From positions 1-64,000 of the forward strand of contig NZ_JANAVY020000005.1 in assembly GCF_025195085.2 (NCBI RefSeq): 64,000 nt of DNA. Direction: 5' to 3'. The notes under the pieces are model-generated. The model saw only the letters and a program-made list of their open reading frames with translations. It searched no databases and was not told the origin of the DNA. Positions 9,594 through 18,991 of this stretch are shown here, in pieces (position 1 is the stretch's first letter; each line of letters opens with the position of its first letter). The translations under genes and the position numbers were made by a program. The DNA is from Vibrio intestinalis. GTDB taxonomy: Bacteria > Pseudomonadota > Gammaproteobacteria > Enterobacterales > Vibrionaceae.

Positions 9594-10670
9594 TTAAATG
9601 CCCCCTTCTTTAACCCATGCTTTTACTTGTTGGCCAGAGACAAGCTGCTCTACGCCCGCTTCAACCACCCAGTCACCCGCGTTTAAGCCAGACACCACTT
9701 TGCCGCTGTTGTCTAACCCAACGGTTACCGCATTAATGATTTTGCTTTGGCTGTCATAACGGAAAATCGTACCGGTAGAGTCTGATTTGCTAACCCATGC
9801 TGAATCGCTCAAAACAATGCCCTGTGCACCTTGTTGTTTGAGTAATTGAACCTGCCCTGTCATGCCTGATAACAAATTGAGAGATTGTGGACGTTCAATA
9901 GTCACACTCGCGCGGTAGCTATTGGTGTCAGCATCTGGTTTGGTCGAGATTTCTTTAAACGTGGCTGGGATTTGAATTTGCTTATGGCTATCCATCTTCA
10001 CGCTCAACGAAGATTGAGAAACATGTTGTAAGCCGTGGGATTCCACATACGTAACGGGAATGGTAAACACCACATCCATCACTTTGTTATTGATAAGATT
10101 AAATACCGGTTGATTAGCGCCCACTACCTGATGCTCTTCACTGAACGAGATAGAAATAACCCCATCAAATGGCGCAACAATATGCGTGTAAGTTAGGTCA
10201 GTTTTAGCTTGCTCTAATGCCGATTTCGCAGCTTTGTATTCTGTTTCGCGTTGGTCAAAATCATCAGTACTGATCAGCTTTTTACCAAACAAGGTTTTCG
10301 CGCGTTGGTAAGCCGTGTTCGCTAAATCAAATTCTGCTTGCTTGGCATCTAATGCCAATTGGTAATCAGTTGGGTCGAGCTTAGCTAAAGTTTGCCCTTT
10401 GCTAACTTGAGAGCCCATCTTGACAAAAATATGTTCTATTTCTCCCGCCACTTGGAAAGATAAACCTGCGCGTTCGGTTGCATCTATTTTGGCGATGAAT
10501 GAATCGTATTGATGCTGTGCGTTGTCTGGTACTTGCATCAACTTAACGGGTTTTACGATTGGTGCGGTCTCTTCTGAATTCGCTTGGTTGCAGCCACTTA
10601 AGAACAGGCTAATAGCGCCCATACTGAATAGGGTAGCGAGTGGCTTCAACTTCATTTTGTTGTTGAGCAT
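9594..10670 (-). CDS. RND efflux periplasmic adaptor lipoprotein (first of two)
   Basis: Second type of membrane fusion protein in the same operon, 358 residues. The signal peptide ends in lipobox LSGC (about residue 27). The lipoyl half motif GSQVSKGQTLAKLDP and the helical hairpin (about residues 100-155) are clear. It is only distantly similar to its neighbour, so the pump probably uses a mixed adaptor ring, as proposed for other two-adaptor RND systems. It is the first gene of the operon and divergent from the TetR gene at 10830. An alternative ATG lies five codons downstream. Confidence 0.9.
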   Translation of the reverse strand: MLNNKMKLKPLATLFSMGAISLFLSGCNQANSEETAPIVKPVKLMQVPDNAQHQYDSFIAKIDATERAGLSFQVAGEIEHIFVKMGSQVSKGQTLAKLDPTDYQLALDAKQAEFDLANTAYQRAKTLFGKKLISTDDFDQRETEYKAAKSALEQAKTDLTYTHIVAPFDGVISISFSEEHQVVGANQPVFNLINNKVMDVVFTIPVTYVESHGLQHVSQSSLSVKMDSHKQIQIPATFKEISTKPDADTNSYRASVTIERPQSLNLLSGMTGQVQLLKQQGAQGIVLSDSAWVSKSDSTGTIFRYDSQSKIINAVTVGLDNSGKVVSGLNAGDWVVEAGVEQLVSGQQVKAWVKEGGI

Positions 10671-10695
10671 TGGAAAATCTCTTAATTATATTTAC

Positions 10696-10761
10696 TACAC
10701 ACATGTGCAGTATATTCATGAAAGAAATGAGATCAAGATTTATTTTCCAACTGTGCAGTAT
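10696..10761. promoter_or_regulatory. Candidate TetR operator sites between pump and regulator
   Basis: The 10-mer TGTGCAGTAT occurs twice in direct orientation, at 10704-10713 and 10752-10761. The first copy is fused to the palindrome CACATGTG (10700-10707). They sit in the divergent promoter region of the pump operon and its TetR gene, where an operator is expected. Assignment to this regulator is inferred. Confidence 0.45.
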
Positions 10762-10829
10762 TTATTTGTTGATGAAAAAGGATTACATTTCTGGTAGAAA
10801 TACGTCGCGATACAGAGGTTGGTAAGAGT

Positions 10830-11543
10830 ATGACCGAAAGAAAACAAGGGCGTAGAAGCGCACAAGACGCAGAGAACACGAAGCGTGAGATACTAAAAGT
10901 AGCTGCGGATATGTTTTGTACTCTCGGGTATGAGCGTGTTTCTATCCGTAATATCAGTGAGCAAGCTGGTGTTTCCCACAGCTTGATCCGACATCATTTT
11001 GGTAGCAAAGAGAAGATTTGGCATGCGATCAGCGACAGTTTGCACGATTTCATGCAAGAGTATTTGAAGACCATCATTGAGCATATCCCGCAAAATGCGC
11101 CAGCCAATGAAAAACTCTACTTCTTCTCTGTTCGTCTACTTGCGCATATGTTGACATTTAAGCGACCAATTCAGCTGATCGCCGATGCGGTGCGCCAAGA
11201 AGAAGGCCTGTTCGACTACTTCATTGATAAATCAGGCAGCTTGCAGGCAATCATTGATGAGATTGCCGCTGAGTACAATCGAGATTTTCCTGACTCACAA
11301 ATTAAAGTGTGGGAGATCAAATGGCAGATGATCATGTTTGCTCATGGGGCTGCTAGCCTAGAGCCTTTCATGCGTGAAACGTGGGTGGATGAAACCGACA
11401 GCTACGATCAATGCTTACTGAATCACTGGCGCTTGTTCAATGATCTGATGATGAACAAATACCACATCCCTGCTGAAAAAGGACTTAAGCCGAGCAGCGT
11501 TGCTGAGCTTATCTACAAAACAGGTTATTGTGACAACTGTTAA
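10830..11543 (+). CDS. TetR/AcrR family regulator, divergent from RND operon
   Basis: DNA-binding repressor, probably of the adjacent two-adaptor RND pump and itself. Residues about 17-63 form the TetR helix-turn-helix (ISEQAGVSHSLIRHHFGSKE). The remaining 170 residues are a helical ligand domain with no recognised family. At 237 residues it is slightly long. The position divergent from a pump operon is the classical local-repressor arrangement. The ligand is unknown. Confidence 0.88.
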   Translation: MTERKQGRRSAQDAENTKREILKVAADMFCTLGYERVSIRNISEQAGVSHSLIRHHFGSKEKIWHAISDSLHDFMQEYLKTIIEHIPQNAPANEKLYFFSVRLLAHMLTFKRPIQLIADAVRQEEGLFDYFIDKSGSLQAIIDEIAAEYNRDFPDSQIKVWEIKWQMIMFAHGAASLEPFMRETWVDETDSYDQCLLNHWRLFNDLMMNKYHIPAEKGLKPSSVAELIYKTGYCDNC

Positions 11544-11546
11544 ACT

Positions 11547-11576
11547 AAAAAGCGCCAGCAATTGCTGGCGCTTTTG
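11547..11576. terminator. Bidirectional terminator
   Basis: A perfect 11-bp inverted repeat (AGCGCCAGCAA and its complement, no spacer) is flanked by A and T runs. It serves the convergent TetR gene and the helicase gene. Confidence 0.88.
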
Positions 11577-12836
11577 TTATCTCTTCTTACCACGGTTGGC
11601 GTGAATCTTAAGTTTGGCTTTCATTCTTCGCTTATCTGAACTGCGCCCTTTACGACGTTGCGCCTGTTCTGGCTCAATATCTTCAATCAAACTTGGCTCG
11701 AAACCCTCTAACCATTGCTGTGGTAAGCGGGTATCCAATAGTCTTTCAATTGCCTCTAGCAAGTACTCTTCATCTCGGCTCATTAGCGAGACAGCCAAGC
11801 CTTTTTGCCCTGCACGCCCAGTACGGCCAATACGGTGAACGTAGTCTTCCGCTTTGAATGGCATTTCAAAGTTTACTACTTGCTCTAATTGCTGAATGTC
11901 TAGTCCACGTGCGGCTACATCGGTAGCGATCAAAGCGCGTACTTTGCCTGATTTAAAATCATCCAACGCTTTTTGACGTGCGCCTTGGCTTTTATCACCA
12001 TTGATTGAGGTGGCTTTAATGCCATCTAATTTGAGCTCTTTGGCAAGTGCATCACTGCCTTGCTTGGTTTTAGTAAAGACCAACACCTGTTGCCAATTAC
12101 GAGAACCAATTAGGTATGCAAGTAGCTCTGCTTTGCGCTTTTTATCAACCGGAAACACCATCTGCTCGACCGTATCTGCAGTACTGTTTGATGGGCTAAC
12201 TTGAACCTCAACCGGTTCGTTTTGCATTTTGTACGCGATCGTTTTGATTTTTTTATCAAATGTCGCAGAGAAGAATAAGGTTTGGCGCTCTGGGTTAAGC
12301 TTTTTGAGAATGCGTTGTAAGTCCGGCATGAAACCCATATCAAGCATGCGGTCAGCCTCATCTAACACTAATGTTTTCGTGCGTTGCAACGAAATGTTTT
12401 TACAAAACAGATGATCAAGCAATCGACCTGGCGTGGCGATAAGAATATCACAGCCATGAAGCAAGTTTTTAGTTTGCACGTTCATACTTGTGCCGCCATA
12501 AGCGGTAACTATGTGCAAATCCGTCTCTTTGGCATAAGAGGTCATGTTATCAAACACTTGTTGAGCCAACTCACGAGTAGGGACAAGTACCAATGCCGTT
12601 ACATCACTGCGCTGAACATCTCGTTCAATACCCTGCTCTACAATCGACTGAATGATAGGCAGACCAAACGCAGCTGTTTTACCTGTGCCTGTTTGAGCGC
12701 CAGCGAGTACATCTGCACCGCGTAAAACATGCGGAATCGCTTGCTGTTGTACCTCTGTCGGCTGAGAAAAGCCCAACTGATCGATGGTGGCAAGAAGTGC
12801 AGAAGAAAGGCCGAGGTCGGCAAAGGCTTGAGACAT
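11577..12836 (-). CDS. rhlE: DEAD-box ATP-dependent RNA helicase, RhlE type
   Basis: Unwinds short RNA duplexes, with probable roles in ribosome assembly or RNA decay. The core is complete: Q motif near residue 27, Walker A AQTGTGKT (47-54), PTRELA (about 86-91), DEAD (159-162), SAT (about 190) and HRIGRTGRAG (about 330). A short basic tail rich in Lys and Arg (about residues 395-419) fits an RNA-binding extension. Best match by eye is the RhlE group. SrmB-like function is the alternative. It is a single gene with a shared terminator. Confidence 0.88.
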   Translation of the reverse strand: MSQAFADLGLSSALLATIDQLGFSQPTEVQQQAIPHVLRGADVLAGAQTGTGKTAAFGLPIIQSIVEQGIERDVQRSDVTALVLVPTRELAQQVFDNMTSYAKETDLHIVTAYGGTSMNVQTKNLLHGCDILIATPGRLLDHLFCKNISLQRTKTLVLDEADRMLDMGFMPDLQRILKKLNPERQTLFFSATFDKKIKTIAYKMQNEPVEVQVSPSNSTADTVEQMVFPVDKKRKAELLAYLIGSRNWQQVLVFTKTKQGSDALAKELKLDGIKATSINGDKSQGARQKALDDFKSGKVRALIATDVAARGLDIQQLEQVVNFEMPFKAEDYVHRIGRTGRAGQKGLAVSLMSRDEEYLLEAIERLLDTRLPQQWLEGFEPSLIEDIEPEQAQRRKGRSSDKRRMKAKLKIHANRGKKR

Positions 12837-12892
12837 AATAAACTACCCATAATAAAGACCGGGCGATTCTATAATGAATATGGGGTGTGATG

Positions 12893-13486
12893 CTATAAGC
12901 TTTGCATGCTTTGAAACTGCTTACTGGCAGCAATTAACGTCGGATAAAACTGCTCGAAACACTGATTGAGCTCATGATAGTGCGCATCGAGCACTTGAGC
13001 GCACTCTGCCACGGGCTCAAATTTCGGCCTACGTTTGGAAATACGCTCCAAGGCAAAGTGAATGTTATCCATCTCTTGATAAGATTCGAGCCACTGTCCC
13101 TGAACCATCCGCGATACGACTGCCAAATACGTTTGCGGAAAATCAGCTTGTTGCGCTTCGAGCAAACTATTACCCGTCGAGCGCGCAAATGACGCCAGAC
13201 TTTGGTCGTGATATTGATGCCAATGGGTCGCCAAGCAGTGATCCCAAAACACATCCAGAGCAATGCCTGCAAATCGTCTGGTTCGTTGACTAAAAAACAC
13301 TTTCGCATCCGTAAGCATGGGATGGCTATCTGTGTAAGAGTCCACAAAGCGGTGCAAACGAATACCATTGACGATATCTGCCGACCAACGACCTTCAGGA
13401 TTACCTCGTACGAAATCCCCAAGCAAGTTTCCAGTTAAACTCGATTGGCATAAATGGGCGATGTGAAGATGAGCGAGATAGTTCAT
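12893..13486 (-). CDS. acpH: Acyl carrier protein phosphodiesterase AcpH
   Basis: Removes 4'-phosphopantetheine from holo-acyl carrier protein in the cytoplasm. The 197-residue protein matches the AcpH family end to end. It opens with NYLAHLHIAHL, followed by GNLLGDFVRGNPEGRW (about residues 19-34) and LDVFWDHCLATHW (about 77-89). The conserved Asp and His residues of these blocks are the likely metal ligands of this HD-like fold. It is monocistronic and sits upstream of the helicase gene in the same direction. Confidence 0.92.
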   Translation of the reverse strand: MNYLAHLHIAHLCQSSLTGNLLGDFVRGNPEGRWSADIVNGIRLHRFVDSYTDSHPMLTDAKVFFSQRTRRFAGIALDVFWDHCLATHWHQYHDQSLASFARSTGNSLLEAQQADFPQTYLAVVSRMVQGQWLESYQEMDNIHFALERISKRRPKFEPVAECAQVLDAHYHELNQCFEQFYPTLIAASKQFQSMQSL

Positions 13487-13494
13487 GGGGATAA

Positions 13495-13519
13495 CACAAA
13501 GCCAGTGCGGAGCACTGGC
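13495..13519 (-). terminator. Hairpin after the 36-codon small gene
   Basis: GCCAGTGC pairs with GCACTGGC around GGA. On the minus strand it is followed by a short T-rich stretch. It lies 20 bases past the small ORF stop and just before acpH, so it probably ends the small transcript. Confidence 0.6.
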
Positions 13520-13539
13520 TTAACTGGGACGCAGACTGC

Positions 13540-13650
13540 TTATTCGCTGCCGCTTTCTTCTAGAGACTGCTCATATTCTGAGAGTGCGATACCTATTTCC
13601 ATCGCATCTAGCAGCTCAAGACATTCATCGTTGAATGTTTGGTCACTCAT
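13540..13650 (-). CDS. Small acidic protein, 36 residues, unknown
   Basis: This ORF is too short for usual gene finders, but it has a very strong ribosome site (AAGGAGG four bases before the ATG) and is bracketed by hairpins on both sides. The predicted peptide starts MSDQTFNDECLELL and ends SLEESGSE. It is acidic, probably helical and has one Cys. No family is recognised. The ribosome site, compact gene layout and terminator argue for a real translated gene. Confidence 0.6.
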   Translation of the reverse strand: MSDQTFNDECLELLDAMEIGIALSEYEQSLEESGSE

Positions 13651-13667
13651 GGGACCTCCTTACTTCA

Positions 13668-13694
13668 AATAAAAAGCCCAACATTGCGTCGGGC
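13668..13694 (-). terminator. Hairpin with T run upstream of the small ORF
   Basis: On the minus strand GCCCGAC pairs with GTTGGGC (one G-T pair, 5-base loop) and is followed by TTTTT. It lies immediately before the ribosome site of the 36-codon ORF. It is either the terminator of the decayed frame above it or a leader attenuator of the small gene. Confidence 0.6.
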
Positions 13695-13712
13695 ATCTCC
13701 TTTATATCGACT

Positions 13713-13829
13713 TTATATGACAGTTTTTTGAACAGGGGAAGCCTTTTTAATCACTTTTGCGTCACTTTCGATGAGTAAACGTTTGCCTAAGCGGTTGAGT
13801 GTCGTTTCGGCATCACCGTAAACAAAAAA
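13713..13829 (-). pseudogene. Possible gene-end remnant (about 38 codons)
   Basis: A minus-strand frame encodes a protein-like tail (GDAETTLNRLGKRLL then ESDAKVIKKASPV) and ends at TAA, but it has no start codon and is closed upstream by an in-frame stop. A terminator-like hairpin follows 19 bases later, as after a normal gene. It may be the decayed 3' end of a lost gene. The parent family is not recognised. Confidence 0.3.
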
Positions 13830-13981
13830 TTACACCACCGGATAATAATGTTTACATACCGCTTGATCTTAAGTCCATTTTCTCACAATATACGACAATT
13901 CCAGTATTTATAACCAATCATGAACATCTAACTGGTATATAAACACTGCCAACCTCAACCTTAGTAAAGAATAGTGTACAG

Positions 13982-15196
13982 ATGAGTAAATCAAAGATTT
14001 TAGGAAGCACTTTGATCATCGCCGGTACTACCATTGGCGCGGGCATGCTCGCATTACCATTGGCATCGGCAGGCATAGGCTTTTCCACCTCCCTTTTAAT
14101 TATGGCTGTTTTATGGGCTGTAATGGCTTATACCGCACTCATCATGATCGAGTTGCATCAGCACGCTGACAGCAGCGCGACATTACATACGCTTGCTAAA
14201 CAAATCTTGGGCAAAAAAGGAAAATGGCTTGCGAGCTTCGCTATGCTGTTCTTGTTTTACTCGCTCTGTGCAGCTTACATCGCAGGTGGCGGTGCACAAT
14301 TTGGTGACCGCCTAGCACAATGGTTTGGTGTAGAAGTGTCAGCCACTCAAGGCGTGGTTATCTTTACTATGCTGGTGGCTGGTGTTGTCACTATTGGTAC
14401 ATCAACCGTCGACAAGGTGAACCGTTTATTGTTTACCCTAAAGCTGATTGCCATGGCGAGCGTGCTAATGTTCCTTGCGCCAAATGTCACTCAATCTTAC
14501 TTACTTAGCATGCCGCTGCAGCAAGGTTTGATCGTCGCATCTATTCCCGTGATTTTCACTTCATTTGGGTTTCACGGCAGTATTCCTGCAATAGTTCGCT
14601 ACTTAGACGGTGATACGCCATCGCTACGTAAAGCCATTGTTATCGGCTCTGCAATTCCACTAATCATTTACGTGTTTTGGCAAGTCGTAACGTTAGGTGT
14701 GGTTAATCAATCAACTCTGCTAGAAAACCAAGGCTTAAGCGCGTTAATTGGCACATTATCGTCAACCGTAAGTGAATCGAATCTAGCAGGTACTATTGGA
14801 ATTTTTGCCGACTTAGCGCTTTTAACATCATTCTTAGGTGTGAGCTTAGGTTTGTTTGAATTTTTAGGCGATACGCTGAAGAAAAACAGTGCTAACCGCT
14901 CACAAGCATTAAATCGTAGCATCACAGGTTTAATCACCTTCTTGCCACCAATGTGCTTCGCGCTGTTCTACCCACAGGGCTTTATCATGGCACTTGGCTA
15001 CGCTGCGATTGCGCTGGCAATTTTGGCCATCTTCTTACCTATTGTGATGGTTTCAAAAACACGTAAGTTAACAACCGATGTTGCTTACCGAGTGAAAGGT
15101 GGTCATATCGGTTTGGCGACTTGTTTCACTTGTGGTGTGGTGATTGTCTGCGCACAGTTGCTGATTAGCGCCGGCGTGTTGCCCGCACTAGGTTAA
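13982..15196 (+). CDS. tyrP: Tyrosine-specific transporter TyrP (HAAAP family)
   Basis: Inner-membrane proton symporter for aromatic amino acids, most likely tyrosine. The N-terminus LIIAGTTIGAGMLALPLASAG (about residues 11-31) is the family signature. VIFTSFGFHGSIPAIVRY (about 190-207) matches TyrP rather than Mtr. The 404 residues contain about eleven hydrophobic segments. It is a single gene followed by a hairpin terminator. Confidence 0.9.
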   Translation: MSKSKILGSTLIIAGTTIGAGMLALPLASAGIGFSTSLLIMAVLWAVMAYTALIMIELHQHADSSATLHTLAKQILGKKGKWLASFAMLFLFYSLCAAYIAGGGAQFGDRLAQWFGVEVSATQGVVIFTMLVAGVVTIGTSTVDKVNRLLFTLKLIAMASVLMFLAPNVTQSYLLSMPLQQGLIVASIPVIFTSFGFHGSIPAIVRYLDGDTPSLRKAIVIGSAIPLIIYVFWQVVTLGVVNQSTLLENQGLSALIGTLSSTVSESNLAGTIGIFADLALLTSFLGVSLGLFEFLGDTLKKNSANRSQALNRSITGLITFLPPMCFALFYPQGFIMALGYAAIALAILAIFLPIVMVSKTRKLTTDVAYRVKGGHIGLATCFTCGVVIVCAQLLISAGVLPALG

Positions 15197-15219
15197 CGCT
15201 CACGTTATCTGTCCTGCTT

Positions 15220-15253
15220 CTCAGCGGAGAATTAATCCGCTGAGTCGCTTTTC
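15220..15253 (+). terminator. Terminator of tyrP
   Basis: CTCAGCGGA pairs perfectly with TCCGCTGAG around a 7-base loop and is followed by a T-rich tract. It lies 23 bases past the tyrP stop codon. Confidence 0.7.
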
Positions 15254-15521
15254 TCGCTTCTAGCTCCTAACACCCTCTTCTTTACGCGCCTCTTTTTAGC
15301 ATCCTTTTAAATGAAGCACGTTCGACTAACTTGATGTTTTGCTTTCACCTTCCGGCTGCCGTTCGATAATTTTATGAACTCGATCACCTAGTAAGCCGAT
15401 CAACTTCTCAATATCGATTAATTATCTAACATTAGTTTCATGTTTTTAGTGCTTCAACGCATACTTGGCGTCTGTCAATTTATAGATTGACGCTGACATA
15501 AAATAATAAAATGGAGTTCAC
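15254..15521. other. Intergenic region before the chemoreceptor gene
   Basis: No gene is seen. The AT-rich part next to 15521 holds the chemoreceptor promoter and a GGAG ribosome site five bases before its ATG. Confidence 0.4.
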
Positions 15522-16952
15522 ATGAAAGAAGTTCAATTTAGGACAATTGACCGTCTATTCATAAAAATGTCTATTAACGACAAAATGTGGGCGATTTTCG
15601 CTCTCTTCGTTATTTCGCTCGCTTGTGTTGCCGGTAACCGTTATCTCGACCAAATCTCTCATGCCGAACAACTAGCCATGGTGAAGGTCGAAGCTCGGCT
15701 CGATGGCATATTGAGCGCCGATGCCTCAGCACATAACGCACCTGGTCTTGAAGCCGTGAGCACAGCAACGCTTGGCGCACCTTCAATTAAGGGCACTACC
15801 GTTACCGCATACGGGCAAGACAAACAAGGTCAGTACTATCGCTTAAGCGAAAACCACGCTCAAACCATCGAAGCGGCAAAAAGTGAAGCCACAACAAGCT
15901 TGTTGCTTAGTCTGCTGCTTATCGCTCCATTTGCGTTGTTCCTGTATTGGGTAGCAACCTTCCTTGGCGGCGCACTTTGGGTGCTTTACACTACTACGGT
16001 GAAGATTTCAGAAGGTGATTTAACCTCTCGTTTAGGCTTCCACCCAGGCCGTGACGAGTTCGGCACGATTGGCTGTGCGCTAGACCGCGCAATGGACACG
16101 TTAACTGAGTTGGTTGTAACCGTGAAAGAAAGCGCAACCACATTAGGTGAAACGTCCTCTTCATTTGAAGATGAGATGAAACACAGCGAAACAGAAATCA
16201 ATCGCCAACATACCTCTTTAGATTCTGTTGCAACCGCGATGGAAGAAATGACTGCGTCAGCGCAAGAAGTGACTCAAATTGCGAATCGCGCTTCAAGTCA
16301 ATCGGAACAAGATAGCCAACACGTTCGCGACAGTGCTGATCGCGTACAAAAAGCAATTAATGAGATTGCTACGTTATCGGCGTACATAGAACAAACTTCT
16401 TCTTCGGTATCGTCGCTTAATGACAACACTAGCCAAATCAGTGAAGTCATCACCACCATCAATGGCATTTCTGAGCAGACCAACCTACTTGCACTAAACG
16501 CAGCAATTGAAGCCGCGCGAGCAGGCGAACAAGGCCGTGGTTTTGCGGTGGTTGCTGATGAAGTGCGCACGCTTGCTAGCCGTACTCAACAAGCGACAGT
16601 TGAAATCCAAGCCATGATCGAAAAGCTGCAACAAGAAAGCACAAGCATTGCGACCATTACCGGACAAACGGTGACCCAAGCTCAGGCGAGCAGTGAAATT
16701 GTCTCTTCAATTGGTAACGATATCGAAACGATTTACCAATCTGCGCAGGCTGTGAATGATATGAGCTTGCACATTTCGACCTCCGCGCAAGAGCAAAGCT
16801 CAGTCGCGACTGACATTGCCAAAGAGCTGAGTGACATCCGCGCGCAATCAAACAATATTAAAGAAGTGGCCGAGCAATCACTAATCGGTGTACATAACCT
16901 GACAAAGGCTTCGCAAAACTTAGGGGCAATTTTGAGTCGTTACCATACTTAA
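15522..16952 (+). CDS. Methyl-accepting chemotaxis protein
   Basis: Transmembrane chemoreceptor signalling to CheA/CheW. The first membrane helix is at about residues 22-42 and the second at about 126-150. The periplasmic part is only about 80 residues, too small for a dCache or standard four-helix sensor. A HAMP-like segment (about 150-200) is followed by the long cytoplasmic coiled coil, with the conserved hairpin tip beginning [20 protein letters not shown] at about 318. The C-terminus lacks an obvious CheR-tethering pentapeptide. The ligand cannot be read from sequence. Confidence 0.92.
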   Translation: MKEVQFRTIDRLFIKMSINDKMWAIFALFVISLACVAGNRYLDQISHAEQLAMVKVEARLDGILSADASAHNAPGLEAVSTATLGAPSIKGTTVTAYGQDKQGQYYRLSENHAQTIEAAKSEATTSLLLSLLLIAPFALFLYWVATFLGGALWVLYTTTVKISEGDLTSRLGFHPGRDEFGTIGCALDRAMDTLTELVVTVKESATTLGETSSSFEDEMKHSETEINRQHTSLDSVATAMEEMTASAQEVTQIANRASSQSEQDSQHVRDSADRVQKAINEIATLSAYIEQTSSSVSSLNDNTSQISEVITTINGISEQTNLLALNAAIEAARAGEQGRGFAVVADEVRTLASRTQQATVEIQAMIEKLQQESTSIATITGQTVTQAQASSEIVSSIGNDIETIYQSAQAVNDMSLHISTSAQEQSSVATDIAKELSDIRAQSNNIKEVAEQSLIGVHNLTKASQNLGAILSRYHT

Positions 16953-16970
16953 AATTGCAGCATCACGTGA

Positions 16971-17000
16971 AAAGGCTTGGATATTCCAAGCCTTTTTTTA
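16971..17000 (+). terminator. Terminator of the chemoreceptor gene
   Basis: AAAGGCTTGG pairs with CCAAGCCTTT around a 5-base loop and runs straight into seven T residues. Confidence 0.9.
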
Positions 17001-17094
17001 TTGGGTTTAGAGTCGCTTATTTTGCCCTGTGCCATGCAGAGCGCGTCGTTATCATGTAACATTGAAGCAGAAGTTGTATTACACGGAATAGCTC

Positions 17095-18984
17095 ATGGAA
17101 GTAGAACTGTTGGAAATCAAAAATTTCCTATCACAGCACCCCCCTTTTGACGAACTTGAAGATGATATCCTCAACTACGTTAGCCGACACATCGAAATCT
17201 CCTACTACCGCGAAGATACGCCCATCATCCACTTTGGTGACCATATTCATGATCTCTACATGGTGCGCAGTGGCGTGGTTGAAGTATATCGTCGTAAAGG
17301 TGAGCTCTATAACCGCATCGATGAAGGCGCGCTATTTGGCCAAATGGGTTTGCTGACCAATAACAAGGTCAAGTTTCCAGCCAAGGCCATCAAAGATACC
17401 TTGATTTACTGCATCCCTGAAAACGTATTCCAAGAGCTGTATGACAATCACGAATCGTTTGCTGACTTTGTCGAATTAGAAGGTAACGCGCGACTGCGCC
17501 AAACCGTTTCAAGCACTAAGCAAGAAAACGATCTCACCACATCCAAAGTAAGAACCTTGCTGACTCGTGATGCGCCTTATGTGTACACCACTGAATCGAT
17601 TCAAAATGCAGCCATCAAGATGGCAGAAGAAAACGTCTCTTCCCTGCTGATCATGGACCCAGACACCGTTGACAATGATGACGACGATTCTAACTCGCTA
17701 GTTGGCATCATCACTGACCGTGATCTTTGTACCCGCGTATTGGCCGAAGGTTTGGATATTAACGATGACGTCGCCAGTGTCATGTCGACCGATGTGATCT
17801 CGCTTGATCACAACGCCTACGTTTACGAAGCCATGTTGACCATGCTTCGCTACAACGCGCACCACCTTCCTGTACTGAAAGACAAAAAGCCAATTGGCAT
17901 CATCGAAGCGACTGATATCGTTCGTTATGAATCGCAGAACTCTCTGCTGTTAGTAAGCAGTATTTTCCACCAGCAGAGCATTGAAGAGCTCACTTCCCTA
18001 TCCGAACAACTTAAAGACAGTTTTGTTCGCCTAGTTAACGAAGATGCAAACTCTCACATGGTCGGCAGCGCGATGTCAGTGATTGGTCGAAGCTTTAAGC
18101 AGCGCATTATTGAACTCGCCGAAGAGGAATTGGGCCCTGCGCCAATTCCTTATTGCTTCCTTGCCCTAGGCTCAATGGGACGTGACGAGCAATTACTCGT
18201 AACCGACCAAGACAACGCCATTATTTTAGATAACAGCTACGACGAAAAAGAACACGGCGAATATTTCGCAGAGCTCGCAAAGCGTGTGTGTGATGGCCTA
18301 AATGAATGTGGCTACAGCTATTGTACCGGCGACATCATGGCAACGAATCCAGAATGGCGTATGACGCGCACAGAATGGGAAGAATGCTTCGCCGATTGGA
18401 TTGATAACCCAAACCCGAAAGCACTGCTTAACGCTTCTATCTTCTTTGATCTTGATGGTGTGTATGGCCGTCTAAAATGGGCAGAACAGCTCAATGGATT
18501 TATCGTGCGCCGCGCACGTAAAAATAACCGCTTCTTAGCCTGCCTTGCACGCAATGCCATGAACCGCACCCCACCTTTAGGCTTCTTTAAAGATTTCGTG
18601 ATGGAAAAAGATGGCCGGCACAAAAACTCCATCAATCTAAAACGTCGCGGCACTGCGCCACTCGCGGATTTGATTCGCGTACACGCACTTGCCGTAGGCT
18701 CACGTTCTCAAAACTCATTTGAACGTTTAGATGACATCCATGACGCCGGAATCTTACCAAAAGGTAAAGCTCGCGCCCTGCATGATGCACTAGAGTTTAT
18801 TTCTATGGTGCGTATTCGTCACCAAGCCTACGACGTGGAAAATGAAATCGAGCCAGATAACAACATCGAACCGGAAAACCTGTCCGATTTTGAACGTCGT
18901 AACTTAAAAGATGCATTCCAAATCTTGAGTAATGCGCAAAACTTCCTCAAGTTCCGCTATCAAGCCAGCAATAACTTTAAGTGA
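17095..18984 (+). CDS. CNMP-binding / CBS / DUF294 nucleotidyltransferase-like protein
   Basis: Multi-domain cytoplasmic protein of 629 residues. Order: cyclic-nucleotide-binding fold (about residues 8-130), a pair of CBS domains (about 155-280) that sense adenine nucleotides, a DUF294 nucleotidyltransferase-like domain with GSMGRDE (359-365) and TDQDNA (370-375), and a C-terminal helical DUF294_C domain. The nucleotidyltransferase Asp motif is intact, suggesting catalysis, but the substrate is not established. The gene is 7 bases upstream of a DEDDh exonuclease gene, a pairing known in Vibrio and Pseudomonas, so the two probably act in one signalling or nucleotide pathway. Confidence 0.9.
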   Translation: MEVELLEIKNFLSQHPPFDELEDDILNYVSRHIEISYYREDTPIIHFGDHIHDLYMVRSGVVEVYRRKGELYNRIDEGALFGQMGLLTNNKVKFPAKAIKDTLIYCIPENVFQELYDNHESFADFVELEGNARLRQTVSSTKQENDLTTSKVRTLLTRDAPYVYTTESIQNAAIKMAEENVSSLLIMDPDTVDNDDDDSNSLVGIITDRDLCTRVLAEGLDINDDVASVMSTDVISLDHNAYVYEAMLTMLRYNAHHLPVLKDKKPIGIIEATDIVRYESQNSLLLVSSIFHQQSIEELTSLSEQLKDSFVRLVNEDANSHMVGSAMSVIGRSFKQRIIELAEEELGPAPIPYCFLALGSMGRDEQLLVTDQDNAIILDNSYDEKEHGEYFAELAKRVCDGLNECGYSYCTGDIMATNPEWRMTRTEWEECFADWIDNPNPKALLNASIFFDLDGVYGRLKWAEQLNGFIVRRARKNNRFLACLARNAMNRTPPLGFFKDFVMEKDGRHKNSINLKRRGTAPLADLIRVHALAVGSRSQNSFERLDDIHDAGILPKGKARALHDALEFISMVRIRHQAYDVENEIEPDNNIEPENLSDFERRNLKDAFQILSNAQNFLKFRYQASNNFK

Positions 18985-18991
18985 GAAACGC

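Noticed and set aside
13454..13672. Plus-strand frame opposite the small gene and acpH start
   Set aside because: It crosses a hairpin and the acpH promoter, has no ribosome site and encodes nothing recognisable.
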